From Pseudarthrobacter sp. IC2-21 (GTDB lineage Bacteria; Actinomycetota; Actinomycetes; Actinomycetales; Micrococcaceae): a DNA stretch of 64,000 nt. A model generated the notes under the pieces. The model searched no databases. It was not told the origin of the DNA and worked only from the letters and a program-made list of their open reading frames with translations. The stretch spans positions 496,001 through 560,000 of the forward strand of contig NZ_CP139145.1 of NCBI RefSeq assembly GCF_034048115.1, in the 5' to 3' direction. The position numbers and the translations under genes were made by a program. Below are positions 50,604-58,747 of the stretch, in pieces; position 1 is the stretch's first letter; each line of letters opens with the position of its first letter.

Positions 50604-50632
50604 ACTAGACCTGAGATGAACAAACAATCCAA
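50604..50632 (-). promoter_or_regulatory. Promoter of the ssu-sfnG-metY operon
   Basis: On the minus strand TTGGAT (50632-50627) and TCTAGT (50609-50604) are separated by 17 bases, and the predicted start near 50597 lies at the 5' end of riboswitch 2. The rest of the 50419-50739 gap holds the riboswitch and the leaderless promoter of the divergent gene. Confidence 0.5.
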
Positions 50633-50739
50633 ATCCGCGGCTCGCCGCACGTAATGTTCGTTCACATCTCCTGCGGACCTGCACCATCATTCATAAATTC
50701 GGCCACAGGGAGCTTGGGAAAGCGGCGTAGGCTGGGGGC

Positions 50740-51165
50740 ATGGGCCACACCAACGATCCTGCAGTCATAGAACGCCTCATGCGAAACAAAGGGCGGTGGG
50801 CCATTGTTGGGCTGACCACCAATGAATGGCGCGCCGCGTACGACACCTCGCTGTTCATCCGTGACCGCCTGGGGATGGAGATCATCCCAGTGAACCTGCC
50901 CGGAGACCCGGTGCACGGCGAAACCGGGTACCGCACCCTCACTGACATCCCGGCGGAAAAGCAGCCCATCGACGTCGTGGACTGCTTTGTGAATTCGCAG
51001 AAAGTGGGCGCGGTGGTTGACCAGGCCATCGCCGTGGGGGCGAAGGCCGTGTGGCTTCAGCTGGGCGTCATAGACGAGGCCGCCGCCGAGCGGGCGAAAG
51101 TCGCCGGCCTCGATGTGGTGATGAACGTCTGCCCGGCGCAGCAGGCGTGGAAATACAACCTCTGA
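50740..51165 (+). CDS. CoA-binding domain protein, divergent copy
   Basis: A 141-residue CoA-binding Rossmann protein homologous to the one at 42538-43032: WAIVGLTTNEWRAAYDTSLF (about 20-39), VDCFVNSQKVGAVVDQAIAV, then VWLQLGVIDEAAAERAKVAG and the conserved Cys in VMNVCPAQQ. TAGGCT at 50728-50733 lies six bases before the ATG, so the mRNA is probably leaderless and not under the riboswitch. It is divergent from ssuB. Function unknown. Confidence 0.85.
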   Translation: MGHTNDPAVIERLMRNKGRWAIVGLTTNEWRAAYDTSLFIRDRLGMEIIPVNLPGDPVHGETGYRTLTDIPAEKQPIDVVDCFVNSQKVGAVVDQAIAVGAKAVWLQLGVIDEAAAERAKVAGLDVVMNVCPAQQAWKYNL

Positions 51166-51214
51166 CCGGCCCCGGGGAGGGCGCGGCCAGCGGTCACTCC
51201 TGCATCACCAGCGG

Positions 51215-52243
51215 TCAGCGCTGCATCAGTTCCGGGTAGTGCCGCTCGGTCACGTCCGGGTGCGCGCGCATCCGGCCCTTGAGCATGTTCAGGCCGAACG
51301 AGGCGAGCAGCGGGTTGTTCGGATCGTCTGAGACTCCGCGTGCCTGTGCCTTCAGTTCGGGTGGCAGCGGCACCGGGTCGATCACGGCGTCCAGCCGCGG
51401 GGACCAGAAGAACGGGACGGAGTAGCGGTCCACCCCCGGCGGCGGCGCCTGCACCCGGTGGATGGTGGCGGCCAGGTACCCTTCGGTGGCCACCTCGAGC
51501 ATCTCACCCAGGTTCACCACCAGCGCGCCCGGAATAGGCTCAACGGGCGCCCATTCGGTGGTTCCCGGCGGGAGTACTTCGAGCCCGCCCACGTCGTCCT
51601 GGAGCAGGAGGGTGACAAAACCGTAGTCGGCGTGGGAGCCCACACCCTGATCGCCGGCCGCTTCCACCACACCGCCAACGTAGTGCACCAGCTTGCCCAT
51701 CCAGGCGGGTTCGTCACCGAAGGGCTCATCGAAGTGGTCCTCGGGCAAGCCGAGGGCCACGGCGATGCCGCGCAGGAGCTCCATGCCCACCTCGGACATC
51801 AGCTCGGCCCAGGCCATGGCTGCCGGCTTAAGCTCCGGCATTGCCTCATCCGGCCACAGATTGTGGCCCTGCAGCAGCCAGTAGGGCTGGTCTGCAGGGT
51901 AGTCGTGGACGGGTTCCCGCTCGGGGGAGTAGTCGATCTGCTCGCGGGCGTCCGCCCTGCCCTGGGTGACTTCGGTGCCCATCCTGGTGTAGCCCCGGAA
52001 ATGTGGGGAGAGCCTGTTATCCAGCTTCATCCGTTCCTCGAGGGGCAGGTCGAAGAAGCGCTTGATGAGGGCCAGGAGCTCCTCGGCCTGGCCGGGCGCG
52101 GCTCCGTATCCGGTGATTTGGAAGAACCCCACGTTGTGGGCAGCATCCCGCAACTGGTCAATGAACTCGGGACTGAACGAACCGTACGGCTGGCGGGCGG
52201 CGCTCATGTCCAGAACGGGGATGGTTGCCTGATCGGGTGACAT
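51215..52243 (-). CDS. Isopenicillin N synthase-like Fe(II)/2-oxoglutarate oxygenase
   Basis: A 342-residue non-heme iron oxygenase. The N-terminal DIOX_N region is IPVLDMSAARQPYGSF followed by AAHNVGFFQITGYGA (about 34-48). The iron ligands are His and Asp in GSHADYG (about 203-209) and the distal His in AATIHRVQAP (about 258-267), followed by RYSVPFF (2-oxoglutarate-binding Arg). Homologues oxidise many small molecules. The nearby sulfur genes raise the idea of a sulfonate dioxygenase role, but the fold is IPNS-like rather than TauD-like. It is transcribed away from the met operon. Confidence 0.85.
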   Translation of the reverse strand: MSPDQATIPVLDMSAARQPYGSFSPEFIDQLRDAAHNVGFFQITGYGAAPGQAEELLALIKRFFDLPLEERMKLDNRLSPHFRGYTRMGTEVTQGRADAREQIDYSPEREPVHDYPADQPYWLLQGHNLWPDEAMPELKPAAMAWAELMSEVGMELLRGIAVALGLPEDHFDEPFGDEPAWMGKLVHYVGGVVEAAGDQGVGSHADYGFVTLLLQDDVGGLEVLPPGTTEWAPVEPIPGALVVNLGEMLEVATEGYLAATIHRVQAPPPGVDRYSVPFFWSPRLDAVIDPVPLPPELKAQARGVSDDPNNPLLASFGLNMLKGRMRAHPDVTERHYPELMQR

Positions 52244-52327
52244 CTTCGCAGACTAGCACCGGCCGGCTCCCCGTGGGCACCCCACATTGAGTTGGGTGTC
52301 GTCGCCTTACGCCTTGTGACATTTAGT

Positions 52328-52356
52328 TTTTCATCCGGTGCCGCGTGTGCCAGATT
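52328..52356 (+). promoter_or_regulatory. Candidate promoter of the metNI operon
   Basis: TTTTCA (52328-52333) and CAGATT (52351-52356) are 17 bases apart and place the start near 52363, just before riboswitch 3. Both boxes are weak matches. Confidence 0.35.
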
Positions 52357-52367
52357 CGTTGCTGTAA

Positions 52368-52453
52368 CCATCTCGAGCGGCTGAGAGACCTGGCTCTGTG
52401 ACGCCGCAGCAACCCCCTTCATTTGAAGACGGTGCTACTGCCAGGACCGATGG
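52368..52453 (+). ncRNA. SAM riboswitch 3 upstream of metNI
   Basis: Plus-strand copy of the same RNA: CCATCTCGAGCGGC, TGAGAGACCTGGCTC, ACGCCGCAGCAACC, GGTGCTACTGCCAGG and the closing ACCGATGG. The closing P1 pairs CCATC with GATGG. It is followed by about 65 bases, then an SD-hiding hairpin and a short leader ORF before metN. The gap 52244-52592 holds only these elements. Confidence 0.92.
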
Positions 52454-52518
52454 AGAACCTCAGTGTTCCCGGCCCTTGGGCTGCGCAAGCGACCCCGGGT
52501 TCCGGGCTGCGAAGGTTT

Positions 52519-52537
52519 CCTCGGGTTATCCCGGAGG
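52519..52537 (+). promoter_or_regulatory. Hairpin that can hide the leader-ORF ribosome site
   Basis: CCTCGGG (52519-52525), loop TTAT, CCCGGAGG (52530-52537). The right arm contains GGAGG, the ribosome site of the leader ORF. This is a plausible translational expression platform for riboswitch 3. Confidence 0.6.
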
Positions 52538-52542
52538 AATTC

Positions 52543-52596
52543 ATGAACGTACAGACCGGCAGCCGCGCGGCAGCCCCATCAGGTGATGACCTGTGA
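52543..52596 (+). CDS. 17-residue leader peptide coupled to metN
   Basis: ATG 52543 follows GGAGGAATTC and encodes MNVQTGSRAAAPSGDDL, ending at a TGA that overlaps the metN GTG by four bases (GTGA). metN has no ribosome site of its own, so its translation probably depends on ribosomes finishing this small ORF. The peptide has a single (initiator) Met, so attenuation by Met codons is unlikely; coupling under riboswitch control is the likely role. Confidence 0.6.
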   Translation: MNVQTGSRAAAPSGDDL

Positions 52597-53393
52597 TTGA
52601 GATCCAGAACGTCAGCACCTCCTTTGACTCTCCCAACGGACGTTTCACCGCCGTTGATGATGTCAGCCTCCACATCCAGCGGGGCACCATCCAGGGCATC
52701 ATCGGGTTCTCCGGGGCGGGAAAGTCCACGCTGCTCAGGAACATCAACCTCCTGGAGCGCCCCACGTCAGGCCGCGTCCTGGTGGACGGCGTTGACCTCC
52801 TGACCTTGTCCGATGCCGAGCTGCGCACCAAGCGGCACCACATCGGGATGATCTTCCAGCACTTCAACCTGCTCAACAACCTCACTGCGCAGGAGAACGT
52901 TGAGCTTTCCCTGAAGTTCGCCGGCATCGGAAAGTCCGAGCGCCGCCGTCGGGCTGCCGAAACCCTGGAGATCGTGGACCTTAGCGACAAGGCCGGAACG
53001 TACCCGGCCAAACTGTCCGGCGGCCAGAAGCAGCGCGTGGCCATTGCCCGCGCCCTTGCCACCGAACCCAAGGTGCTGCTCTGCGATGAGCCGACGTCGG
53101 CAGTTGACCCTCGTACAACGGCCTCTGTCCTGCAGTACCTCGCTGATGTAAATGCCGAATTCGGCATCACGATTGTGGTGGTCACCCACGAAATGAACGT
53201 CATCAAGGCCATCGCGGACAACGTTGCCGTGATGGAAGAGGGCCGGGTTGTGGAGCAGTTCGACCTTAGCGAGCTGCAGCGCCCGGGTTTCCACCCGGCC
53301 ACCCAGAGCGGCCGGTACCTGATCTCTGACGAGATCCAGCTCGACCGTTCCGCCCACGCGACCGCCGCCTCGGAAGGCCTGCTCAATGTTTGA
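52593..53393 (+). CDS. metN: Methionine ABC transporter ATP-binding protein
   Basis: A 266-residue ATPase with GTG start. Walker A is GFSGAGKST (about 37-45), the Q-loop is IFQHFNLLNNLTAQENV (about 85-101), the signature is AKLSGGQKQRVAIARALATE (about 141-160) and Walker B is LLCDEPTSAVDP (about 164-175). The shortened C-terminal extension still lies after about residue 235; whether it holds the ACT-like regulatory fold of E. coli MetN is doubtful as it is short. It overlaps metI by 8 bases and is under riboswitch 3. Confidence 0.94.
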   Translation: MIEIQNVSTSFDSPNGRFTAVDDVSLHIQRGTIQGIIGFSGAGKSTLLRNINLLERPTSGRVLVDGVDLLTLSDAELRTKRHHIGMIFQHFNLLNNLTAQENVELSLKFAGIGKSERRRRAAETLEIVDLSDKAGTYPAKLSGGQKQRVAIARALATEPKVLLCDEPTSAVDPRTTASVLQYLADVNAEFGITIVVVTHEMNVIKAIADNVAVMEEGRVVEQFDLSELQRPGFHPATQSGRYLISDEIQLDRSAHATAASEGLLNV

Positions 53394-54051
53394 CCGCATC
53401 CTTGAAGTCCTGCCCGAAATCGGTGTGGCCATGGGCCAGACCCTCACCATGCTCCTGGTGGCCATTCCGCTGGCGGTGCTCCTCGGCACACCCCTGGGCG
53501 TGCTGCTTTACACCATCGGGCCCAACGGGCTGAAGCACCGCCCCAGGCTGCACCGCATCCTGGACGGGCTGGTCAACCTGATCCGGTCCTTTCCGTTCCT
53601 GATCCTGCTGATTGCCATCATCCCCGTCACCAGGTTCATCGTGGGCACCACCATCGGCACGGCCGCCGTCATTGTCCCGCTGACCATCAACGCCATTCCC
53701 TACTTCGCCCGTTTTGTGGAACAAAACCTCAGCCAGCTGGGCAGCGGCGTGGTGGAGGCGGCCCGGTCGATGGGCGCCAGCCGGTCCCAGATCGTCCGGG
53801 ATGTCCTCATTGTGGAGGCCAAGCCCGGGCTGGTCAGCTCCATCACCATCATGACCGTCAGCTTCATCTCCTACTCGGCAATGGCCGGCCTGGTGGGCGG
53901 CGGCGGGATCGGCGATTTCGCTATCCGCTACGGGTACTACCGCTACGAAACACCGCTGATGATCACCGCCATTGTGCTGATGATCCTGCTGGTCACCATC
54001 GTCCAGCTGGGCGGCTCCTACATTGCACGGCGCCTGGACAAGCGGCTCTGA
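53386..54051 (+). CDS. metI: Methionine ABC transporter permease
   Basis: A 221-residue, five-helix permease: MGQTLTMLLVAIPLAVLLGT (about 17-36), PFLILLIAIIPVTRFIVGTT (about 68-87) and the EAA region GVVEAARSMGASRSQIVRDV (about 123-142). FISYSAMAGLVGGGGIGDFA (about 161-180) is a MetI hallmark. It is cotranslated with metN. Import of methionine or its derivatives with MetQ is expected. Confidence 0.95.
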   Translation: MFDRILEVLPEIGVAMGQTLTMLLVAIPLAVLLGTPLGVLLYTIGPNGLKHRPRLHRILDGLVNLIRSFPFLILLIAIIPVTRFIVGTTIGTAAVIVPLTINAIPYFARFVEQNLSQLGSGVVEAARSMGASRSQIVRDVLIVEAKPGLVSSITIMTVSFISYSAMAGLVGGGGIGDFAIRYGYYRYETPLMITAIVLMILLVTIVQLGGSYIARRLDKRL

Positions 54052-54096
54052 TCCTGCCCGGCGTCCGCACACCCACTTCTTCCGGAAGGCACCCCC

Positions 54097-55533
54097 ATGA
54101 CTTCAACACCCAGTACCCGCTTCGACGGACCCCGCCCACGCCTGCTGATCAGCGCGTTCGTGATGAACACGACCAGCCACATCATGGGCGGCCAGTGGCG
54201 GCGCCCGGAGGCGCAGCAGCACCGGTTCAACGAGCTGCCGCTGTGGCTCGACCTGGCCCGCCAGCTCGAAGACGCCAAGTTTGATGCGATCTTCTTCGCC
54301 GACGTCGTGGGCCTGTACGGCGATTACGACGGCGGGTGGGCGTCGCTGCTGAAAAAGGGCATCCAGGTGCCCTCCAACGATCCCCTGATCCTGCTGTCCG
54401 CACTCGCCACCGGGACGCAGGAGATTGGACTGGCTGCCACCTCGTCCGTCATCCAGAGCCATCCGTTCCAGTTCGCCCGGCAGATGTCCACGCTGGACCA
54501 CATCAGCAACGGACGCGTGGCCTGGAACATTGTCACCAGTGTGCTGGAGAACGCCCACCGGAACTTCAACGCCACCGAACTGACCAAGCATGACGAGCGC
54601 TATGACTGGGCGGACGAATATGTCGAGGCGGCCTACAAGCTGTGGGAGGGCTCATGGGAGGACGACGCCCTGCTGTTGGACAAGGAAACCGGCGTCCATG
54701 CCGACCCGGAAAAGGTCAGCAAGATCTACCACCGCGGGCCCCGGTACTCCATTGACGGGCCGCACCTCTCCGCGCCGTCACGGCAGCGGACCCCGGTGCT
54801 TTTCCAGGCCGGCAGCTCGGGCCGCGGCCAGCAGTTCTGCGCCGCCAACGCTGAGGCCACCTTCACCCTGGCCCCGAACACGGACGTGGCAGCGAAGTAC
54901 ACGGCGGCCGTCCGTGAACAGGCCGCCGCCGCAGGGCGCCACCCGGATGACGTGAAATTCCTGCAGGGCATGCACTTCGTGGTGGGCGGCACCGAAGCGG
55001 AGGCCAACCGCAAGGCTGCCGAACTGGAGGAGACTCTGGATATCGAAGCCCTGCTGGCCCATGTGGGCGGCGGCTTCGGCGTCGATCTCGGCGGACTGCC
55101 GCTGGACACCCCGCTCGGCGACCTTGAGACCGAAGGCAGCCAGGGCCACCTGACTGCGATCCGGGCCTCCGTCCGGGGCGGCAACCCCACGCTCCGGGAC
55201 ATTGCCCTCTACCGCAGCCGCGCCAACCGCGTGGTGGGTACGCCGGAACAGATCGCCGACCGGGTTGAAGAGTGGCAGGACGCCGGAATCGACGGCATCA
55301 ACATCATCAACCAGACCCTCCCGGGCTCGTACACCGACTTCATCGAGGGTGTGCTGCCGGAACTGCGGAGGCGTGGGCTGGCTCAGGCGGACTATGCGCC
55401 GGGCACCCTGCGCGAGAAGCTCTTCGGCGCCGGACCGCGCCTCAACGACCGGCACCCGGCCTCAGCTTTTCGGGGAGCCTTCACCGAGTTCTCAGCGGCC
55501 GCTGAGAACAAGCCAGCCACCATCACCGTTTAG
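54097..55533 (+). CDS. LLM-class flavin monooxygenase of the NtaA/SnaA/DszA group
   Basis: A 478-residue FMNH2-dependent monooxygenase. LISAFVMNTTSHIMGGQWRR (about 16-35) and FFADVVGLYGDYDGGW (about 67-82), AATSSVIQSHPFQFARQMST (about 113-132), GRVAWNIVTSVLENAHRNF (about 140-158) and KHDERYDWADEYVEAAY (about 164-180) are typical of the group that oxidises sulfones, sulfonates or nitrilotriacetate. GGAAGG precedes the ATG. It lies inside the met operon between metI and metQ, so an organosulfur substrate whose product feeds methionine or sulfite pools is likely. Confidence 0.9.
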   Translation: MTSTPSTRFDGPRPRLLISAFVMNTTSHIMGGQWRRPEAQQHRFNELPLWLDLARQLEDAKFDAIFFADVVGLYGDYDGGWASLLKKGIQVPSNDPLILLSALATGTQEIGLAATSSVIQSHPFQFARQMSTLDHISNGRVAWNIVTSVLENAHRNFNATELTKHDERYDWADEYVEAAYKLWEGSWEDDALLLDKETGVHADPEKVSKIYHRGPRYSIDGPHLSAPSRQRTPVLFQAGSSGRGQQFCAANAEATFTLAPNTDVAAKYTAAVREQAAAAGRHPDDVKFLQGMHFVVGGTEAEANRKAAELEETLDIEALLAHVGGGFGVDLGGLPLDTPLGDLETEGSQGHLTAIRASVRGGNPTLRDIALYRSRANRVVGTPEQIADRVEEWQDAGIDGINIINQTLPGSYTDFIEGVLPELRRRGLAQADYAPGTLREKLFGAGPRLNDRHPASAFRGAFTEFSAAAENKPATITV

Positions 55534-55581
55534 CTCACTCCACCTCCCCGCCACACCCTGACCCTCAAAGGACCCCGAACA

Positions 55582-56454
55582 ATGCAGCGTAGAAGTTTCC
55601 TCAAGTATGCCCTCGCAGGCGCCGGTGCAGTCTCGGTTTCGGCCCTCACGGGCTGCGGCCTTGTCAACCCGGGCGGCGCCAGCGCGGCCGGCGACGGCAA
55701 GACCATCAAGATCATCGTGACCGAGTCGGCTCCGTACCAGGAACCCACCAAGATTGCCCAGAAGCTCCTCGCAGCCAAGGGCTGGACCCTGGAACCCACG
55801 TACGTCACGGACATCATCCAGCCCAACCTTGCCGTGGCCAACGGCGAGTTCGATGCCAACTTCTTCCAGCACAACGCCTACCTGAGGCAGTTCAACCAGG
55901 ACAAGGGCCTGGAGAACGTGGGCCTGTTCTACGTCTACAGCGCCCCGGGCGGCATTTGGTCTGACAAGTACAAGTCCCTCGCCGAGCTTCCGGACGGCGC
56001 CAAGATCGGGATTCCCGTGGACCCGGCCAACAACGGCCGCGCCCTGTTTATGCTCCGCGACGCCGGCCTGCTGGAACTCTCGGAGGCCACGGTGATCCAC
56101 ACCTCGCAGAAGAACATCACTGCCAACCCGAAGAAGCTGCAGTTCGTGGAGGTGGACCAGCAGTCCCTTGCCAAGACCCTGCCTGATGTCGACGCCGGAT
56201 TCCTCGTGGCCCGCATGGCGGCCGACGCCAAGCACACCAGGGCGGATGCGCTCGCTTTCGAATCCGACGCAGACCAGGTTCCGTTCCGGATCGTCGTCGC
56301 AGGCCGGAAGGACTTCGCCGGTTCGGAGAAGGCATCCGCCCTTAGGGAAGCGTTCCAGTCGCCCGAGGTCAAGGCCTGGTTCGCCAGCTACCAGAACGGG
56401 ATACTTCCCACTCCGTGGGACCAGGATCCGGCCGCTGACATTACCAAGCTCTAA
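55582..56454 (+). CDS. metQ: Methionine-binding lipoprotein (NlpA family)
   Basis: A 290-residue binding protein with the signal MQRRSFLKYALAGAGAVSVS and lipobox LTGC (Cys about 25). Family motifs are IVTESAPYQEPTKIAQKLLA (about 47-66), ANGEFDANFFQHNAYLRQFN (about 90-109), IPVDPANNGRALFMLRDAGL (about 146-165) and LVARMAADAK-like segments. AAAGGA precedes the ATG. It works with MetN and MetI; the ligand may be D- or L-methionine or a related thioether. Confidence 0.94.
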   Translation: MQRRSFLKYALAGAGAVSVSALTGCGLVNPGGASAAGDGKTIKIIVTESAPYQEPTKIAQKLLAAKGWTLEPTYVTDIIQPNLAVANGEFDANFFQHNAYLRQFNQDKGLENVGLFYVYSAPGGIWSDKYKSLAELPDGAKIGIPVDPANNGRALFMLRDAGLLELSEATVIHTSQKNITANPKKLQFVEVDQQSLAKTLPDVDAGFLVARMAADAKHTRADALAFESDADQVPFRIVVAGRKDFAGSEKASALREAFQSPEVKAWFASYQNGILPTPWDQDPAADITKL

Positions 56455-56487
56455 CCAGGCATCGCAGCTCATGAAGGGGGAGAAGAT

Positions 56488-57726
56488 ATGACGTACGCAC
56501 CGGAGGCCGTAGCGCCCGCGGAGGCAGGATCGGGCGAAGCCGGCTACGAGAAGCTGGCGGGCCGGTTCAGGCCCGTCTTTGCGCGGATAGCCGAAGGGGC
56601 GCTGGCCCGGGAACAGGACCGCGTCCTGCCGTTCGAGCAGGTCCGCTGGCTGAACGATGCCGGTTTCGGACGCTTGCGCGTTCCCGCGGAGCACGGCGGT
56701 GACGGGATTGGCTTCGAACCGTTCTTCCGCCTGCTCATCGAACTGGCGGAAGCTGATTCGTCCGTGGCACACCTCTACCGGTCACACTTCGCCTTCGTGG
56801 AAACGGTGGGATTGGAGCCCGCGGACTTCCAGAACCGCTGGTATCCGCGGGTGGTGGCCGGGGAGATCTTCGGGAACGCGGCCACTGAGCAGTCCGGGAA
56901 CGTCCTTGGCGCCACCGGCACCAGCCTGACCCGGGAGGGTGAGAACTGGCTGCTGAACGGCAAAAAGTTCTACACCACCGGCACCATCTTCGCCGAGTGG
57001 ATTGCGGTCACCGCCAGCACTGAGGGCATCGAAGGCCGCCAGTACGCCGTGGTGAGCACCACCCAGCCGGGCGTGGAAATCCTCGACGACTGGGACGGCT
57101 TCGGCCAGCAACTGACGGGGACGGGCACCACCATCTTCCGCGACGCCGTCGTGCCCGCCGCAAACATTGTTCAGCGTTCGGTGTCCACAACTCACGAACC
57201 CGCGTTCTTCCAGCTGGTCCTGCTCGCGGTCCTTGCGGGCATTGGCCGGGCGGCGCTGGCTGATGCGCGGGCGCTGGTCCGCGACCGGAAGCGCACCTTC
57301 AACACCGGGTCCGGCGAACTGTTCCGGCACGACCCGCTGATCCTGCAGCTGGTGGGCCATCTTTCGGCCAAGGCCTTCGCGGCCGAGTCCGTGGTGCTGG
57401 CCGCTGCCCGGGAGCTTGACGCCGCCGCGGATCCGGTGCTGCACCTCACCCCGGTACAGCGCTACGTCCGGGGCGACGTAGCGGTGGAAAAGGCCCAGCT
57501 GCTGGTTCCCGAGCTGGTGCAGGCGGCCGCCCAGCAGCTTTTCGACGTCACCGGAGCCTCGTCCACGTCCAAAGCGAAGTCCCTGGACCGGCACTGGCGG
57601 AATGCCCGCACCGTCTCCACGCACAACCCGGCGGTGTTCAAAGCCAGGATTGTGGGCGACTACGAGGTCAACGGCACCATCCCGGAAGGACTGCACAGCA
57701 TCGGGGATGTGCCCACCCGACGCTAG
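56488..57726 (+). CDS. Acyl-CoA dehydrogenase-fold flavoprotein of the SfnB/DszC type
   Basis: A 412-residue flavoprotein with GGGGGAG before the ATG. The fold is acyl-CoA dehydrogenase (LRVPAEHGGDGIGFEPFFRL near 65-84, ATEQSGNVLGATGTSLTR near 132-149, WLLNGKKFYTTGTIFAEWIA near 153-172), but the usual catalytic Glu region is absent. The C-terminal TGASSTSKAKSLDRHWRNAR, with HNPAVFKARIVGDYEVNG, is typical of the DszC/SfnB sulfur-oxidation branch. It ends the met operon and probably oxidises a sulfide or sulfone with FMNH2, alongside the LLM enzyme. Confidence 0.87.
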   Translation: MTYAPEAVAPAEAGSGEAGYEKLAGRFRPVFARIAEGALAREQDRVLPFEQVRWLNDAGFGRLRVPAEHGGDGIGFEPFFRLLIELAEADSSVAHLYRSHFAFVETVGLEPADFQNRWYPRVVAGEIFGNAATEQSGNVLGATGTSLTREGENWLLNGKKFYTTGTIFAEWIAVTASTEGIEGRQYAVVSTTQPGVEILDDWDGFGQQLTGTGTTIFRDAVVPAANIVQRSVSTTHEPAFFQLVLLAVLAGIGRAALADARALVRDRKRTFNTGSGELFRHDPLILQLVGHLSAKAFAAESVVLAAARELDAAADPVLHLTPVQRYVRGDVAVEKAQLLVPELVQAAAQQLFDVTGASSTSKAKSLDRHWRNARTVSTHNPAVFKARIVGDYEVNGTIPEGLHSIGDVPTRR

Positions 57727-57753
57727 TCGCGGCCGGCCGGATAGGCTCATCCC

Positions 57754-58188
57754 ATGGATGCTGCTGCACTCCGGGAGATCTGCCTGAGTTTCCCCGGCGC
57801 CTTCGAGGACTTTCCCTTTGGCCCGGAGACTTCCGTGTTCAAAGTGCGCGCCGCAGTCTCGGGGGGAGCCCGGCACGAAGCGAAAATGTTTGCAGCGTCC
57901 GCCCTGGATGCCCGGGACCTGTCGGTAAGCCTGAAATGTGAACCCGCCCTGGCGGAGCAGCTGCGCGCCGCGCACCCCGAAATCACCGGTGCCTGGCACA
58001 TGAACAAGACACACTGGAACGGGGTGCGGCTGGACGGAGCGCTCCCGGATGCCATGGTCCGTGACATGGTGGAGGATTCCTATGACCTGGTGGTGGCCAC
58101 GCTAAGCCGCAAGCAGCAGGAACAGCTCGGATGGGCCCGGCTCTCCGCCTCCGCTTCGGGCCCCACTCGGCCGGGAGAACGGGCATGA
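57754..58188 (+). CDS. MmcQ/YjbR-family protein
   Basis: A 144-residue CyaY-like fold protein: CLSFPGAFEDFPFGPETSVF (about 9-28), FKVRAAVSGG and AWHMNKTHWNGVRLDG (about 80-95), and DMVEDSYDLVVATLSRKQQE (about 106-125). A TAGGCT hexamer at 57742-57747 lies six bases before the ATG, so it starts a new, leaderless unit. DNA-binding has been suggested for some members; function unknown. Confidence 0.88.
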   Translation: MDAAALREICLSFPGAFEDFPFGPETSVFKVRAAVSGGARHEAKMFAASALDARDLSVSLKCEPALAEQLRAAHPEITGAWHMNKTHWNGVRLDGALPDAMVRDMVEDSYDLVVATLSRKQQEQLGWARLSASASGPTRPGERA

Positions 58189-58733
58189 CGGAGAAGCGCC
58201 TGGTGGGCGGCCGGCTCGACTACCCCGGTGTCGGCGCGACGGAAAACGGCCGGCCGCCGGCCGGGTACCCGTCCCAGATGTCCCAGGTCTACCTTGGTGA
58301 CGGACCGGAGCTCTACCGCCGCGTGGCGCAGGGAATCCTGAGCTGGGAACTGCAGCGCAGGTCCGGGCTGCGGGTTAGGGCGGAGTCCAGCGTTGTCCGG
58401 CCGGGAACACGTGTGGTGAGCGGTTTCGGCGTCGGGCCTTTCCGCGTCAACGCGCCCTGTGAAGTGGTGTGGGTCCGGCGGCCGGGACCCGGTGACGGGC
58501 CGCAGTCTGCGGGTTTCGGGTACGGGACACTTCCGGGCCACCCTGCCCGCGGCGAGGAGGCCTTCGAAGTGGAGATGGACGCCACCGGACAGGTGTTTTT
58601 GAAGATCACGGCCTTCAGCAAACCGGCCAACTGGTTCTACCGGGCAGGCGGGGTGGTCACCCGGGCGGCGCAGAGGTACGTCACTTCGCGATACGTTGAA
58701 GGGGCACGCCAACTCGCCGCAGGTGAAAGCTGA
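58185..58733 (+). CDS. DUF1990 family protein
   Basis: A 182-residue protein starting ATG 58185, overlapping the previous stop by four bases, with GGGAGA upstream. LDYPGVGATENGRPPAGYPS (about 11-30), VAQGILSWELQRRSGLRVRA (about 46-65) and GYGTLPGHPARGEEAFEVEM (about 108-127) match DUF1990. The fold is thought to resemble lipid-binding START-like domains. Function unknown. Confidence 0.88.
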   Translation: MTEKRLVGGRLDYPGVGATENGRPPAGYPSQMSQVYLGDGPELYRRVAQGILSWELQRRSGLRVRAESSVVRPGTRVVSGFGVGPFRVNAPCEVVWVRRPGPGDGPQSAGFGYGTLPGHPARGEEAFEVEMDATGQVFLKITAFSKPANWFYRAGGVVTRAAQRYVTSRYVEGARQLAAGES

Positions 58734-58747
58734 TCAGGAGAAGGTAC

